A DNA stretch of 50,364 bases. It comes from an uncultured Prevotellaceae bacterium. GTDB lineage: Bacteria; Bacteroidota; Bacteroidia; Bacteroidales; Bacteroidaceae. Below are positions 1-8,145 of this stretch, one piece after another; position 1 is the stretch's first letter, and every line of letters begins with the position of its first letter. A model generated the notes under the pieces. The model ran no database searches. It was not told the origin of the DNA and saw nothing but the letters and a program-made list of their open reading frames with translations. The position numbers and the translations under genes were made by a program. Location: assembly GCA_946184125.1 (NCBI GenBank), contig CAMHEL010000010.1, positions 1 through 50,364 of the forward strand. The letters are read 5' to 3'.

Positions 1-94
1 ATTGCAAATCCTGATATTCAATGCGTCGGGATTGCAAATCCCGACGAACATTACTCAGCGTTTATTTCGTTCAGGTGGATTTGCAATCCACCTG
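1..94. repeat. REP-like palindromic units (three, first one truncated)
   Basis: Three units share the core GGATTGCAAATCC or its reverse complement. Unit 1 is cut by the window edge (1-12). Unit 2 is a perfect hairpin at 24-46, with 10-bp arms CGTCGGGATT/AATCCCGACG and loop GCA. Unit 3 is a perfect hairpin at 72-94, with arms CAGGTGGATT/AATCCACCTG. The outer arm bases differ between units but stay paired, as expected for a selected hairpin. Such arrays resemble REP elements mobilised by RAYT (Y1-type) transposases; no transposase gene is in view. The last unit overlaps the 3' end of the neighbouring minus-strand gene. Confidence 0.75.
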
Positions 95-991
95 CATGGA
101 GTATGAGTTGATTGACGACCCCTTAAAAATCAATTTCAAAAGGCTTCTGTCGTCGAACGACTTATTCCCTTTGAGAAGGCCTTTGGTGGCGAGGAATTCG
201 TCGATGCACAGTGGGTCGTGGGTGAGCAAGTGGGCCAGGGCGGCCTCGGAGGCTTCGAGCGTGGGGTGGAGGAAGGGGTATCCGTCGGTGGCGAGGACGA
301 CCTCGCCTGTCTCGCCCGTTTCGATGACCGCCACATGCTGCAGTGCCACGTCGAAGCCGTCGAGGACGGCGAAGGTCTTGTTCTGGTCGTGACAGGTTGC
401 CACGATGTCAGGGACGATGATGTCGCGTGCGCTGTCGTGGCACATAAGGCTTTCGGTGGTGGCGGTGCCATCGGCGAGCATCTGGTGGATGAGCTGTGAG
501 CGATGGAGGGCGATGGGCGCCTCGCCGGGCTTGGGGTTGTCGTGGTATGTGCCATTGACGATGCACTGGCAGTCGCCTACCAGCCACACCTCACGGCGGT
601 GGAGGCTGAATACGGCGGCGCTGGCCGTGGGGCGCTCCTCGGGATGGGCCAGGAGGCGCTCATGCGGGATGCCGTGGCGGTCGCACATCGCGTGAAGCGC
701 CGATGTGGCGGCATGGCAGAACTCCGCCAAGGTGGCACTGGCGGGCAGCGAGCGTATGACTTCCGCCACCAGCATCATGGCGAGGCGACCGTTGGTGATG
801 CCCTCCTCTATGGGGTGGGCCGCCTTGCTCGTGCTGCCGTCGATGACGGCGGCGAAATGCTCAGTGACGACGACGCCGTCCTCGCACCGCTCCGCGCCGC
901 TCTTCCCTGTTACCTGCTGCTCCACGACTGTCATCCTGCCGCCGTGGGCGTTCTTTTCCTCTTGTCTTCTCTCTTCCGTCATGTCGGTCAT
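71..991 (-). CDS. PP2C-like phosphatase-family protein
   Basis: 306 residues. Three spaced motifs resemble the metal-binding motifs of PPM/PP2C serine/threonine phosphatases: AVIDGSTSK near the N-terminus, VVLATDGYPF in the last third and SFDDRSLLKL near the end. GDCQ in the middle fits the usual GDS position. There is no signal peptide or membrane segment, so a cytoplasmic protein is expected. The start used is preceded by CCCAACACC, the same context found before the gene starting at 3141; an internal ATG at 934 is possible. The 5' end overlaps the ygiQ 3' end by 131 bp in another frame. The last seven residues and the stop are encoded inside a REP-like palindrome, so the native C-terminus may have been altered by that element. 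The substrate is unknown and the family call is motif-based. Confidence 0.6.
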   Translation of the reverse strand: MTDMTEERRQEEKNAHGGRMTVVEQQVTGKSGAERCEDGVVVTEHFAAVIDGSTSKAAHPIEEGITNGRLAMMLVAEVIRSLPASATLAEFCHAATSALHAMCDRHGIPHERLLAHPEERPTASAAVFSLHRREVWLVGDCQCIVNGTYHDNPKPGEAPIALHRSQLIHQMLADGTATTESLMCHDSARDIIVPDIVATCHDQNKTFAVLDGFDVALQHVAVIETGETGEVVLATDGYPFLHPTLEASEAALAHLLTHDPLCIDEFLATKGLLKGNKSFDDRSLLKLIFKGSSINSYSMQVDCKST

Positions 992-2834
992 GGTGTTGGG
1001 GTGGGGGATAGCCTCCCAGGAGGGGTTGTATGAGGTCGCCTAAGCCGATGCGGCGCAGCTCGCGCTCGATGGGGCGCCGCTCCTCGGGCTTGTACCAGAA
1101 GAAGAACAACCGCTGTGCCTGTTTCTCCTCGGGCGACTTCGCGCTGAAGACCGGCTGGAGGGTGTAGGGGTCGTAGCCCGTGTACCACATCTCGGTGCTG
1201 ATGGTCATCGGCGTGGGGGTGAAGTCCTGTATCTGCTCCAGGTGGAAGTCGAGCCGCTTGGTGATGAGGGCCAGGCGTGCCATGTCGGCCTCGTGGCATC
1301 CAGGGTGGCTGCTGATGAAGTAGGGGATAATCTGTTGGCGCAGGCCCTCGCGGCGGCAGATGTCGTCGAAAAGCCGCTTGAAGGTCTCGAACTGTTCGAA
1401 CGACGGCTTGCGCATCAGCCGGAGCACTTCGTCGCTCGTGTGCTCGGGAGCCACTTTCAGACGGCCGCTCACGTGGCGGCAGATGAGCTCGCGCGTGTAG
1501 GCTGCTGTGGCACGGTCGGTGGCCTCGTCGCCGCTGCGGTGCAGCAGCAGGTCGTAGCGCACGCCGCTGCCGATGAAGGTCTTCTTGATGCCCGGGAGAC
1601 TGTCGACGGCGTGGTAGAGGTCGAGCAGCGCCTGGGGGTTGGTGTCGAGGTTGGGGCAGATGCGGGGATGGATGCACGAAGGCCGTTTGCAGCGCGCGCA
1701 TTTCTCCTTGTCCTTGCCCCCCATGCCGTACATGTTGGCCGATGGCCCTCCGAGGTCGCTCAGGTTGCCGCGGAAGTCATCGAGGGATGCCACGGCGCGC
1801 ACCTCGTCGAGGATGCTCTGGCGGCTGCGTGAGGCGATGAACTTCCCCTGGTGGGCACTGATGGTGCAGAAGGCGCAACCGCCGAAGCAGCCGCGGTGGA
1901 TGCACACCGAGTGCTTGATCATCTCGTAGGCGGGGATGCGCTTGTTCTTGTATTTGGGGTGCGGCAGACGGGTGTAGGGATAGCCGAACGAGGTGTCGAT
2001 TTCCTCGGTGGTCATCGGCGGGAAGGGCGGGTTGACCACGGTGTATTGGCGTCCCGTCTGCTGGATGAGGCGCTGCGCATGCATCTTGTTCGATTCTTCC
2101 TCGATGTGGCGGTAGTTCTCCGCCTCGCAGCGTTTGTCGGCCAGGCACTGCTCGTGGCTGTGCAGCACGATGTCGTCGGGGGTGATGCCGCCGGGGATGC
2201 CCTCGCGGTCGTGCACCCACACCGTCTGTGGCAGGTCGTGGGCGTCGGCCAATGTGCCTCCGTTGCCGAGGATATGGCTCAGCTCGGTGATGGCGCGCTC
2301 GCCCATGCCGTAGACGATGGTGTCGGCGCCGGAATCGTAGAGGATGCAGCGGCGGAGGCTGTCCTGCCAGTAGTCGTAGTGGGTGAGGCGGCGCATCGAT
2401 GCCTCGATGCCGCCGAGAACCACGGGAACGTCGGGGTACAGCTGTTTGAGGATGCGTGTGTAGACGATGGTGGGGTATTCGGGGCGGCAGTCGTGGCGGC
2501 CGTCAGGACTGTAGGCATCCTCGGAGCGCAGGCGCCGTGCTGCCGTGTATTTGTTCACCATCGAGTCCATGCATCCCGGGGAGATGCCGAAGAAGAGTCG
2601 TGGGCGGCCCAGCTTGCGGAAGTCGCGGAAATCGCCGTGCCAGTCGGGCTGGGGCACGATGGCCACGCGCCAGCCGGCGGCCTCGAGCGCACGGCCGATG
2701 ACCGCTGCGCCGAACGACGGGTGGTCGACGTAGGCATCGCCGGAGAAGAGGATGACGTCGAGCTCATCCCAGCCTCGCAGCTCCACCTCTTTCTTCGTGG
2801 TGGGGAGCCACTCACTCAGCCGGTGCTCCGTCAT
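861..2834 (-). CDS. ygiQ: YgiQ-family radical SAM protein
   Basis: 657 residues, cytoplasmic. The N-terminal part matches the YgiQ family closely (SGDAYVDHPSFG, a PQPDW segment, GGIEASMRRLTHYDYWQD). The radical SAM cluster motif CxxxCxxC is at Cys316, Cys320 and Cys323 in GCFGGCAFCTISAHQGK, so a [4Fe-4S] cluster that cleaves SAM is expected. The family is widely conserved but its substrate is not established. The start lies 23 bp inside the upstream gene, suggesting translational coupling. The last roughly 45 residues are very rich in Arg, Gly, His and Asp and lie in the overlap with the PP2C-like gene. This tail looks like a byproduct of the overlap rather than a conserved domain. Confidence 0.93.
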   Translation of the reverse strand: MTEHRLSEWLPTTKKEVELRGWDELDVILFSGDAYVDHPSFGAAVIGRALEAAGWRVAIVPQPDWHGDFRDFRKLGRPRLFFGISPGCMDSMVNKYTAARRLRSEDAYSPDGRHDCRPEYPTIVYTRILKQLYPDVPVVLGGIEASMRRLTHYDYWQDSLRRCILYDSGADTIVYGMGERAITELSHILGNGGTLADAHDLPQTVWVHDREGIPGGITPDDIVLHSHEQCLADKRCEAENYRHIEEESNKMHAQRLIQQTGRQYTVVNPPFPPMTTEEIDTSFGYPYTRLPHPKYKNKRIPAYEMIKHSVCIHRGCFGGCAFCTISAHQGKFIASRSRQSILDEVRAVASLDDFRGNLSDLGGPSANMYGMGGKDKEKCARCKRPSCIHPRICPNLDTNPQALLDLYHAVDSLPGIKKTFIGSGVRYDLLLHRSGDEATDRATAAYTRELICRHVSGRLKVAPEHTSDEVLRLMRKPSFEQFETFKRLFDDICRREGLRQQIIPYFISSHPGCHEADMARLALITKRLDFHLEQIQDFTPTPMTISTEMWYTGYDPYTLQPVFSAKSPEEKQAQRLFFFWYKPEERRPIERELRRIGLGDLIQPLLGGYPPPQHHDRHDGREKTRGKERPRRQDDSRGAAGNREERRGAVRGRRRRH

Positions 2835-3141
2835 GGTCTTCGGTGGGCTGATTGCGGCGCCATGTCTCGTAAAGGGCGATGAGACGGCTCAGGCCCAGTG
2901 CTTTCATGTTGTTGTGGTAGATGACGTCGAAGCAGAGGTCGAGCAAGTCCTTGTCGGTGGAGTTGCTGCCGGAGAGCAGCGACCTGACGGTGAGTTTCAG
3001 CTTGTCGAGGACCGACTCGTCGACGATGCCGTTGCTGTCGACAAGATGGTCGAGCAGGTGGTAGCGCTCGATGGTCTGCAGGTGGCTGTCGGTAATGGTG
3101 ATGGAGCGTGTGCCGCTCTGGTTGGTCACGATGTTGTGCAT
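2812..3141 (-). CDS. Small hypothetical protein
   Basis: 109 residues, no signal peptide or membrane segment, mostly helical by composition. No family is recognised. The gene ends 23 bp inside the ygiQ start and begins 30 bp after the amidase-like gene stop, so it sits in a run of minus-strand genes. Its start codon follows CCCAACACC, as for the gene starting at 991. Position and overlap favour a real gene; its function cannot be inferred. Confidence 0.6.
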   Translation of the reverse strand: MHNIVTNQSGTRSITITDSHLQTIERYHLLDHLVDSNGIVDESVLDKLKLTVRSLLSGSNSTDKDLLDLCFDVIYHNNMKALGLSRLIALYETWRRNQPTEDHDGAPAE

Positions 3142-3171
3142 GGTGTTGGGTTGGGGTTCTATGATGTATGG

Positions 3172-6102
3172 TTATTTCAGCAGGTAGTTGAGGATGCCTT
3201 TCATGATGGAGGCTCGTGTCCGCTCGTCCTTGATGCACTCGAGGGGGAAGCCCATGGTGAAGGTGCGGTAGTCGCGCCCGCTGTAGGCCACGGCGGCGTT
3301 GCGCCCGTCGGCATAGCGCATCACGCAGAACGAGGAGGCGAGGGGGCTGAGGATGTCGGGGGCGGTGGCGGCGTAGTGCTGCTCGTTGAGCGTGCGCCAC
3401 GTGTCGAAGGTCATGCCCAGGCCCTGCACGTTGCCGTTGTCGGTGCCCCGGTCGGACCCGTCGTAGCGCAGTTTGAGGACCGAGGCGAGGAAGTCGCGCT
3501 CTGGAGCGGTGAGCATGTCGCTGCCCACGTAGGAGCCGCTGACGAGCAGACTGCCGTGGTTGCGGGTGAAGTTGGAGAGGCACTGCTGCATGGCGGGGCT
3601 GAAGGTCTTGTACAGCAGCAGCGAGTGGCCGTCGTCGCGCTCCAGGCCGAGCAGCAGGTCGATGCAGTCGGCTGCCGATGCCTTCATCTTGCCGCTCTCG
3701 AGCGCCTCGCTCGAACAGCTCACGATGTTGTATTTGCGGGCGCTGTGGATGGCGGCGGCGTGTTCGCGGACGTAGTCGAAGTCATTGCCTGCGATGAATT
3801 TCCCCACGAGTTCCTCTCCGCAGTAGCCCAGGGCGCCCTCGCCCTCGCGCCCGCGGTAGCGGTTGTCGAACACCTTCTGGCGGCCGCTCCATCCCGCCAT
3901 GCGCCCGTAGGTGACGCCCGGGTCGGTGTCGAGGTCGAAGCCTTTGTTGTTGCCCGTGTCGATGACGGCGGGCGACGACAGGCGGTGGAAGCCGTTGACC
4001 ACCATGACGGTCTTGTCGGCACTGGGGATGTAGGCGGCGGAGAGCACCTCGGTGGGGAAGCTCTCGCCGCCGCTGTTGATGGCGGTGACGCGGAAGTGGT
4101 AGAGGGTGCCGGGCTCGATGTTCACCGAGCACGACGTGCCTTTCACCACCACGCCGTTGTCGAAGCCGAGGTCGCCGACGGCTGTATAGACGATGTATGC
4201 CGTCGGGTCGGCGGTGGGCTCCTGGGGGTCTTTCACGGGGTTCCAGCTCAGCTTGGCCTTGTGGCGCGAGGTGAGGTCGACGCGGAAATGGCGGGGAGCG
4301 AGTGGCTGCACCACGCAGCGCGTGCCGTGCATCTCGCCCACGTAGCGCAGCAGCGTCTTGTAGATGGAGCGGGCAAGCGTGAAGCGGAAATTGGGGTCGA
4401 GGCCGTAGCGCATGTCGCCGAAATTCTGGTGCGAGAGTATCTCGAGGATGGAGGAGGGCACAGCGGGCTCGCGCGTCTCGTTGTAGTTGCGGTCCCAGTG
4501 GGCGCGCCGCCGCCAGTAGCCGTATTTCGCGCTGATGTCGGCACCGACGTTGCTCAGCAGCGCGTCGGCAAGGTCGTACGACGCCATGCGCGAGATGCCG
4601 GCGGCAAGCTTGCCGTTGTAGAACTCGGTGGTGCTGATGCTGAGCGTGCCCACGAGGTCGTTGCCACCGGTCTTGTCGTAGCCGGCGTCGCTGTGCACGG
4701 AGAGCATCAGTTCGATGGGCACGCCGAGGCCGCGGCGGTCGGGGACGTAGGGCGAACCGCCTGCCACCCAGTTGTTGAACAGCGAGCGGGCATTGAGGTC
4801 GTCGTTGTAGTCGTTGCTGTCGTGGAACTTGTTGTACACGCTGTCGGGGGCGCCGGCCCACTGGGCGAAGTAGCGTGTGCCCTCGAGGCACCGTGGCACA
4901 CCGCTCACGCGGCCGCCCCTGACGATGTTGCCCATGCCGCCGCCGAAGCGCACGGCATCGGTCGTCACCACGCCATGCTCGCGGCTGTTGTTGCTCACCA
5001 CCACCATGTCGCGGGTGCTCTGCCCGGCGTCGAAGTCGAAGGTGCCGAGATAGACCCATGTGCCGCCGCCCATGCGCTGGTTGACATGGAACACGGTGCT
5101 GCGCCCCTTGTGCCACACGGTGTACTGCACGTCGTCGACCGACTGCGGCAGGGTGACGTAGCTCACATACACCGCATAGCGCCCGGCCTCGGGCAGGTTG
5201 GGGCGGTAAATGGCCTGGCTCACCTGGTGCTTGCTGCTCGTGGTGGCGGCGACGCGGGCCGTGCCGGCGGTGAAGGGATTCTCGCTTCCGGAGTAGGTGC
5301 CGCTGTGGCGGGCGTAGCCGCGAACGGGGGCGTCGCTCCAGGGGTTGGTGCCGTTGCTCTCGGCATAGGTGGCGCTGCGGTTGGGGTCGTTGTTGTCGAT
5401 GATGGCCTCATGGCGCTGCCAGTCGCGCTCGCGTGGCGACCACACCACGGCGCCGGCGTTCTCGAGCATCGGCATGAGGTAAGGCACCACAACGGTCTGG
5501 GTGAACAGGTCCTCGGTGGTGCAGAAGAGGTTGGGGCGCTGCCACCGCCAGCCCTGTTTCTGGTCGTAGTAGCGGCCGTGGCTCGCGGCGATGGTCAGGT
5601 GGCGGCCAAGGAGCCCATGGTCGATGTCGTTGGGGCGGGAGGTGCGGCTCACCCAGGGCTTGCCCTTGTAGCTGATGTGCTGCCAGCGGCGGCTGTGGTC
5701 GATGTCGTGGTGGTCGCGAAGACGGTTGGGCACAAGGTCATCGATACGGTGACCGTGGGTGACCACGCTGACAGAGTAGTTGTGGTAGCTGCGGGGAAGG
5801 AGGCTGCGGATGCGGTCGTAGATGCCGCGGACCACCGAGGGCGTGAACTCCTGCTCGCCGAAGCGGTCGGAAGCGGTGATGGTGATGGAGCGCGACGAGT
5901 TGTCGATGTCCACACGGCTCAGGCTGGCGGTCACGGGGAAGCCCGAGAGACCGTTGCCGTAGTTCTGGAAGTAACCCCTCAGGGCCTGTTCCACCGACTG
6001 GCGGTCGGACTGGGTCTGCGCCGGCAGCATGGTGGTATGCATGATAGACACCGACAGCAGAAGTGCCGGTGCCAAAGTCTTCAGTAATCTCATTTTCTTC
6101 AA
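3172..6102 (-). CDS. Secreted N-acetylmuramoyl-L-alanine amidase-like protein with golvesin-like insertion and FnIII domain
   Basis: 976 residues with a signal peptide (about 1-29, ending LPAQT). An amidase_3-type catalytic domain appears to be split. The first half has ASHGRYYD (His175) and TEDLFTQ (Glu197); the second has LSVHSDAG (His470) and SSILEILSH (Glu554). These match the zinc ligands and catalytic Glu of peptidoglycan amidases. Between the halves, about residues 280-390, lies a beta-rich segment resembling the golvesin C-terminal-like domain. A fibronectin type III domain follows (about 602-692), then an unassigned region to 976 that may be glutamine-amidotransferase-like. Bacteroidales homologues are often labelled xanthan lyase from the inserted domain; the amidase motifs argue for a role at the cell wall. 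It is probably periplasmic or surface-located. Confidence 0.78.
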   Translation of the reverse strand: MKKMRLLKTLAPALLLSVSIMHTTMLPAQTQSDRQSVEQALRGYFQNYGNGLSGFPVTASLSRVDIDNSSRSITITASDRFGEQEFTPSVVRGIYDRIRSLLPRSYHNYSVSVVTHGHRIDDLVPNRLRDHHDIDHSRRWQHISYKGKPWVSRTSRPNDIDHGLLGRHLTIAASHGRYYDQKQGWRWQRPNLFCTTEDLFTQTVVVPYLMPMLENAGAVVWSPRERDWQRHEAIIDNNDPNRSATYAESNGTNPWSDAPVRGYARHSGTYSGSENPFTAGTARVAATTSSKHQVSQAIYRPNLPEAGRYAVYVSYVTLPQSVDDVQYTVWHKGRSTVFHVNQRMGGGTWVYLGTFDFDAGQSTRDMVVVSNNSREHGVVTTDAVRFGGGMGNIVRGGRVSGVPRCLEGTRYFAQWAGAPDSVYNKFHDSNDYNDDLNARSLFNNWVAGGSPYVPDRRGLGVPIELMLSVHSDAGYDKTGGNDLVGTLSISTTEFYNGKLAAGISRMASYDLADALLSNVGADISAKYGYWRRRAHWDRNYNETREPAVPSSILEILSHQNFGDMRYGLDPNFRFTLARSIYKTLLRYVGEMHGTRCVVQPLAPRHFRVDLTSRHKAKLSWNPVKDPQEPTADPTAYIVYTAVGDLGFDNGVVVKGTSCSVNIEPGTLYHFRVTAINSGGESFPTEVLSAAYIPSADKTVMVVNGFHRLSSPAVIDTGNNKGFDLDTDPGVTYGRMAGWSGRQKVFDNRYRGREGEGALGYCGEELVGKFIAGNDFDYVREHAAAIHSARKYNIVSCSSEALESGKMKASAADCIDLLLGLERDDGHSLLLYKTFSPAMQQCLSNFTRNHGSLLVSGSYVGSDMLTAPERDFLASVLKLRYDGSDRGTDNGNVQGLGMTFDTWRTLNEQHYAATAPDILSPLASSFCVMRYADGRNAAVAYSGRDYRTFTMGFPLECIKDERTRASIMKGILNYLLK

Positions 6103-6271
6103 GTTTTGCTTTCACTCAACTCCTGGACTCGCATCCGTCGCCATGTTCGCACACGGCAGAATGCTCCTCTTGGTCGGTGAGCCATTCTCATTTCCAATCA
6201 TTGGCATGCCCTCGCGGGGGCATGCGGTTGCCGCCTTGCAGAGCGGGGCAGGCTGCGCCGACTGTGCGGCG
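6103..6271. other. Intergenic gap with a short hairpin
   Basis: This 169-bp gap separates the acyltransferase stop from the amidase-like start. It holds a perfect 8-bp hairpin (GCATGCCC 6204-6211, GGGCATGC 6218-6225) without a T-run. The hairpin may mark the 3' end of the acyltransferase transcript. No promoter meeting the full Bacteroidetes consensus was found. Confidence 0.4.
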
Positions 6272-6817
6272 TCAGTAGGCAAACTTCTCGGGATGCTTGC
6301 CGCGGTAGTTCTTGAAATAGGCCTTGATGCGCGACATGTCGGCATCGAGGTCGTCGCCTGCCATCATCATCTCGGTGCATTCTATCAGCTTGCGCTCGTA
6401 ATCCACGCCGTAGAGCAGGATGGGCAGCTGCGCTTTGCGGGCGATGACCAGGAACCCGCGCTTCCACTCCTTCGTGGCGGAGCGGGTGCCCTCGGGTGTG
6501 ATGCACAGGTGGAACGTGCCGGCGCTGCGGGCCTCGGCAGCCAGCGTGTCGGTCATGCTGGTGTGCTTCGTCCGGTGAACGGGGATGCCGCCCAGGCGGC
6601 GGAACAGCACGCCCAGGGGCCAGAAAAACCATTCTTTCTTCATCAGAAAGCCGATTCTCCAGCCCTCAGCACCCGAGTAGAGCTGACCGAGAACAAAGTC
6701 CCAGTTGCTCGTGTGGGGGGCAAGACAGATGATGTATTTGTCGGGATGCGGCACTGTGATGTGCTTCTGCCATCCCTGGTGTTTATACAAGAGCCAGTTG
6801 CAGAAACGTTTCCACAT
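6272..6817 (-). CDS. 1-acyl-sn-glycerol-3-phosphate acyltransferase-like protein
   Basis: 181 residues. It has the acyltransferase motif I variant HTSNWD (His35, Asp40), matching HxxxxD, and PEGTRS (108-113), the phosphate-binding motif III of the PlsC/LPLAT superfamily. Such enzymes transfer a fatty acyl chain to lysophosphatidic acid or another acceptor at the cytoplasmic membrane. The protein is shorter than typical PlsC (about 240) and lacks a long N-terminal membrane anchor, so it belongs to a short LPLAT subfamily and its acceptor is uncertain. It lies 8 bp downstream of a small unknown gene and is probably co-transcribed with it. A second, longer acyltransferase is at 25985-26743. Confidence 0.85.
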   Translation of the reverse strand: MWKRFCNWLLYKHQGWQKHITVPHPDKYIICLAPHTSNWDFVLGQLYSGAEGWRIGFLMKKEWFFWPLGVLFRRLGGIPVHRTKHTSMTDTLAAEARSAGTFHLCITPEGTRSATKEWKRGFLVIARKAQLPILLYGVDYERKLIECTEMMMAGDDLDADMSRIKAYFKNYRGKHPEKFAY

Positions 6818-6825
6818 TTTGAGGG

Positions 6826-7101
6826 CTATTCGCTGAGGTTAGATATCTGGTCGATAATCTCTGAGAGCTGCTCAGTGAAGGCGTTCGCCAGATGGTCATA
6901 GTAATCTTTCTTGCGCATGCCGGGCTCGGGGTGCGAGATGCGGCTGATGAAGTCGGCACGCGTCGACTGTATCGATTCCAACAGGGCATCGACATTGGCG
7001 GAATGGGCCTTGCCATGATAGAGCGACATCGCTACGCACTCGGCGAATGCATCGCTGCAAAGGCTGTTGATAATCTTCTTTAGTTCTCTCTTGTTGGGCA
7101 T
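6826..7101 (-). CDS. Small hypothetical protein
   Basis: 91 residues from the ATG at 7101 (MPNKRELKK). A 17-residue upstream extension is open but looks unlike coding sequence. The protein is charged and helical with no signal peptide or membrane span. No family is recognised. It ends 8 bp before the acyltransferase start, suggesting a two-gene unit. Confidence 0.6.
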   Translation of the reverse strand: MPNKRELKKIINSLCSDAFAECVAMSLYHGKAHSANVDALLESIQSTRADFISRISHPEPGMRKKDYYDHLANAFTEQLSEIIDQISNLSE

Positions 7102-7271
7102 AGTTCTGTGTTTTGTTGGGGTGATAAAATGAGCTGGGCACATGAATAACATCGCACCAAAGGGTGGAAATGCGCCCAGAGGCTCATCTTGTTTTGCAAA
7201 TATAGTGTTTTTTTTTGAGATAACACCTTTCTTTGCAAAAAAAAAGAAAAAAAGGCCTATATTTTCTGGAA

Positions 7272-7823
7272 TCAGTGTTGGGGCTCTTCCTTTTTCGGCA
7301 AATTACGGCACTCGCCAAACAGGCACACCGTGAAGACGATTTCGAACACAATCATGGCGGCGGCTATCACCGACGGGGGATAGAGCAGACCGAGGATGAG
7401 CGTGGCGATGGGGATGACGATGGAGAGCACCAGATAGCTCCTCGAGCGGTAGAGCCAGCTGAAGGGCATGAGGTGAGCACCGAAAATCATGGCATAGACC
7501 ATCAGCATCTTTTCGGGCATGGCAGCGAACACCCACATGGCTATCAGGATGTAAAGCATCTGGTTGATGGAAAACAGGATGCCGGCCTGGCTCAGCGGGT
7601 TGCCCTTGCCCTGGAAGTCGATGTGGAGCCATTTCGACATCAGCCATGCCAGGGGGAACAGGATGGCTGAACAGCAGAAGGTGACAAGGTTCTTCTGCTC
7701 GATGTTCAAGCCCGACAGGTGAACCAGCAAGATAATCGTCCATATCACTACGGATGCCGAAATGAAGTGCAAACCTTTTTTCTGCTTAATCGAGCAGTCG
7801 ATGATTAGTTGTTCTAACTCCAT
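7272..7823 (-). CDS. Multi-pass membrane protein, DUF7010-like
   Basis: 183 residues from the ATG at 7823 (MELEQLIIDC); the 11-residue upstream extension is less likely. About five hydrophobic segments span the length, and the short N-terminus ends in IKQKKGLHF before the first helix. The overall pattern resembles DUF7010 membrane proteins, whose function is unknown; this assignment is from memory of the family. It is divergent from pfp, and the region between them holds the pfp promoter and leader. Confidence 0.65.
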   Translation of the reverse strand: MELEQLIIDCSIKQKKGLHFISASVVIWTIILLVHLSGLNIEQKNLVTFCCSAILFPLAWLMSKWLHIDFQGKGNPLSQAGILFSINQMLYILIAMWVFAAMPEKMLMVYAMIFGAHLMPFSWLYRSRSYLVLSIVIPIATLILGLLYPPSVIAAAMIVFEIVFTVCLFGECRNLPKKEEPQH

Positions 7824-7980
7824 GATAATAAGTCGTTTATGATTGTTGATAAACAAGTTTCCAGCCTATTGCGATGCCGTGGCAATGATGCCCCCCGGCT
7901 GCTGTGGGCGTGCAAATGTAGCAAAAATTCCTGCTCAACGTAAAAAACCAAATGAATTTCTGCCAAAAGAAGGGCGCTTT

Positions 7981-8012
7981 TTTGGTATATTCGCTTTTTT
8001 TCCGTAATTTTG
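7981..8012 (+). promoter_or_regulatory. Promoter of pfp
   Basis: TTTG at 7981-7984 and TAATTTTG at 8005-8012 are separated by 20 bp, an exact fit to the Bacteroidetes sigma-ABfr consensus (TTTG, N19-21, TAnnTTTG). Transcription would start near 8018, giving a leader of about 128 nt before the pfp start codon. Confidence 0.8.
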
Positions 8013-8030
8013 CAGTCAAATTACAAATGC

Positions 8031-8107
8031 TAAGTAGGTGATCAAAATAAAAGACTATGAGACACCTACAAGAATGATAGTTACAGATAAATTTGATTAC
8101 CTACTTA
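8031..8107 (+). promoter_or_regulatory. Structured pfp leader: 16-bp inverted repeat
   Basis: TAAGTAGGTGATCAAA (8031-8046) and TTTGATTACCTACTTA (8092-8107) are inverted copies. In RNA they pair over all 16 positions (one G-U wobble) around a 45-nt loop. The stem lies between the predicted transcription start (about 8018) and the pfp ATG at 8146. A perfect 14-bp palindrome (TTTTAACGTTAAAA, 8111-8124) follows directly. The arrangement suggests a cis-regulatory RNA or processing site. It does not match a riboswitch class I recognise. Confidence 0.6.
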
Positions 8108-8145
8108 ATATTTTAACGTTAAAAAACAACCAACAAAGTTCAGTT

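Noticed and set aside
2752..6087. 1111-residue open frame on the plus strand
   Set aside because: It is antisense to the amidase-like gene and ygiQ start, has a Val/Ala/Gly/His-rich composition typical of a shadow frame in GC-rich DNA, and shows no motif.
8038..8145. 36-residue GTG-started extension of pfp
   Set aside because: It runs through the leader stem, does not match the family N-terminus, and the ATG at 8146 gives the expected start.
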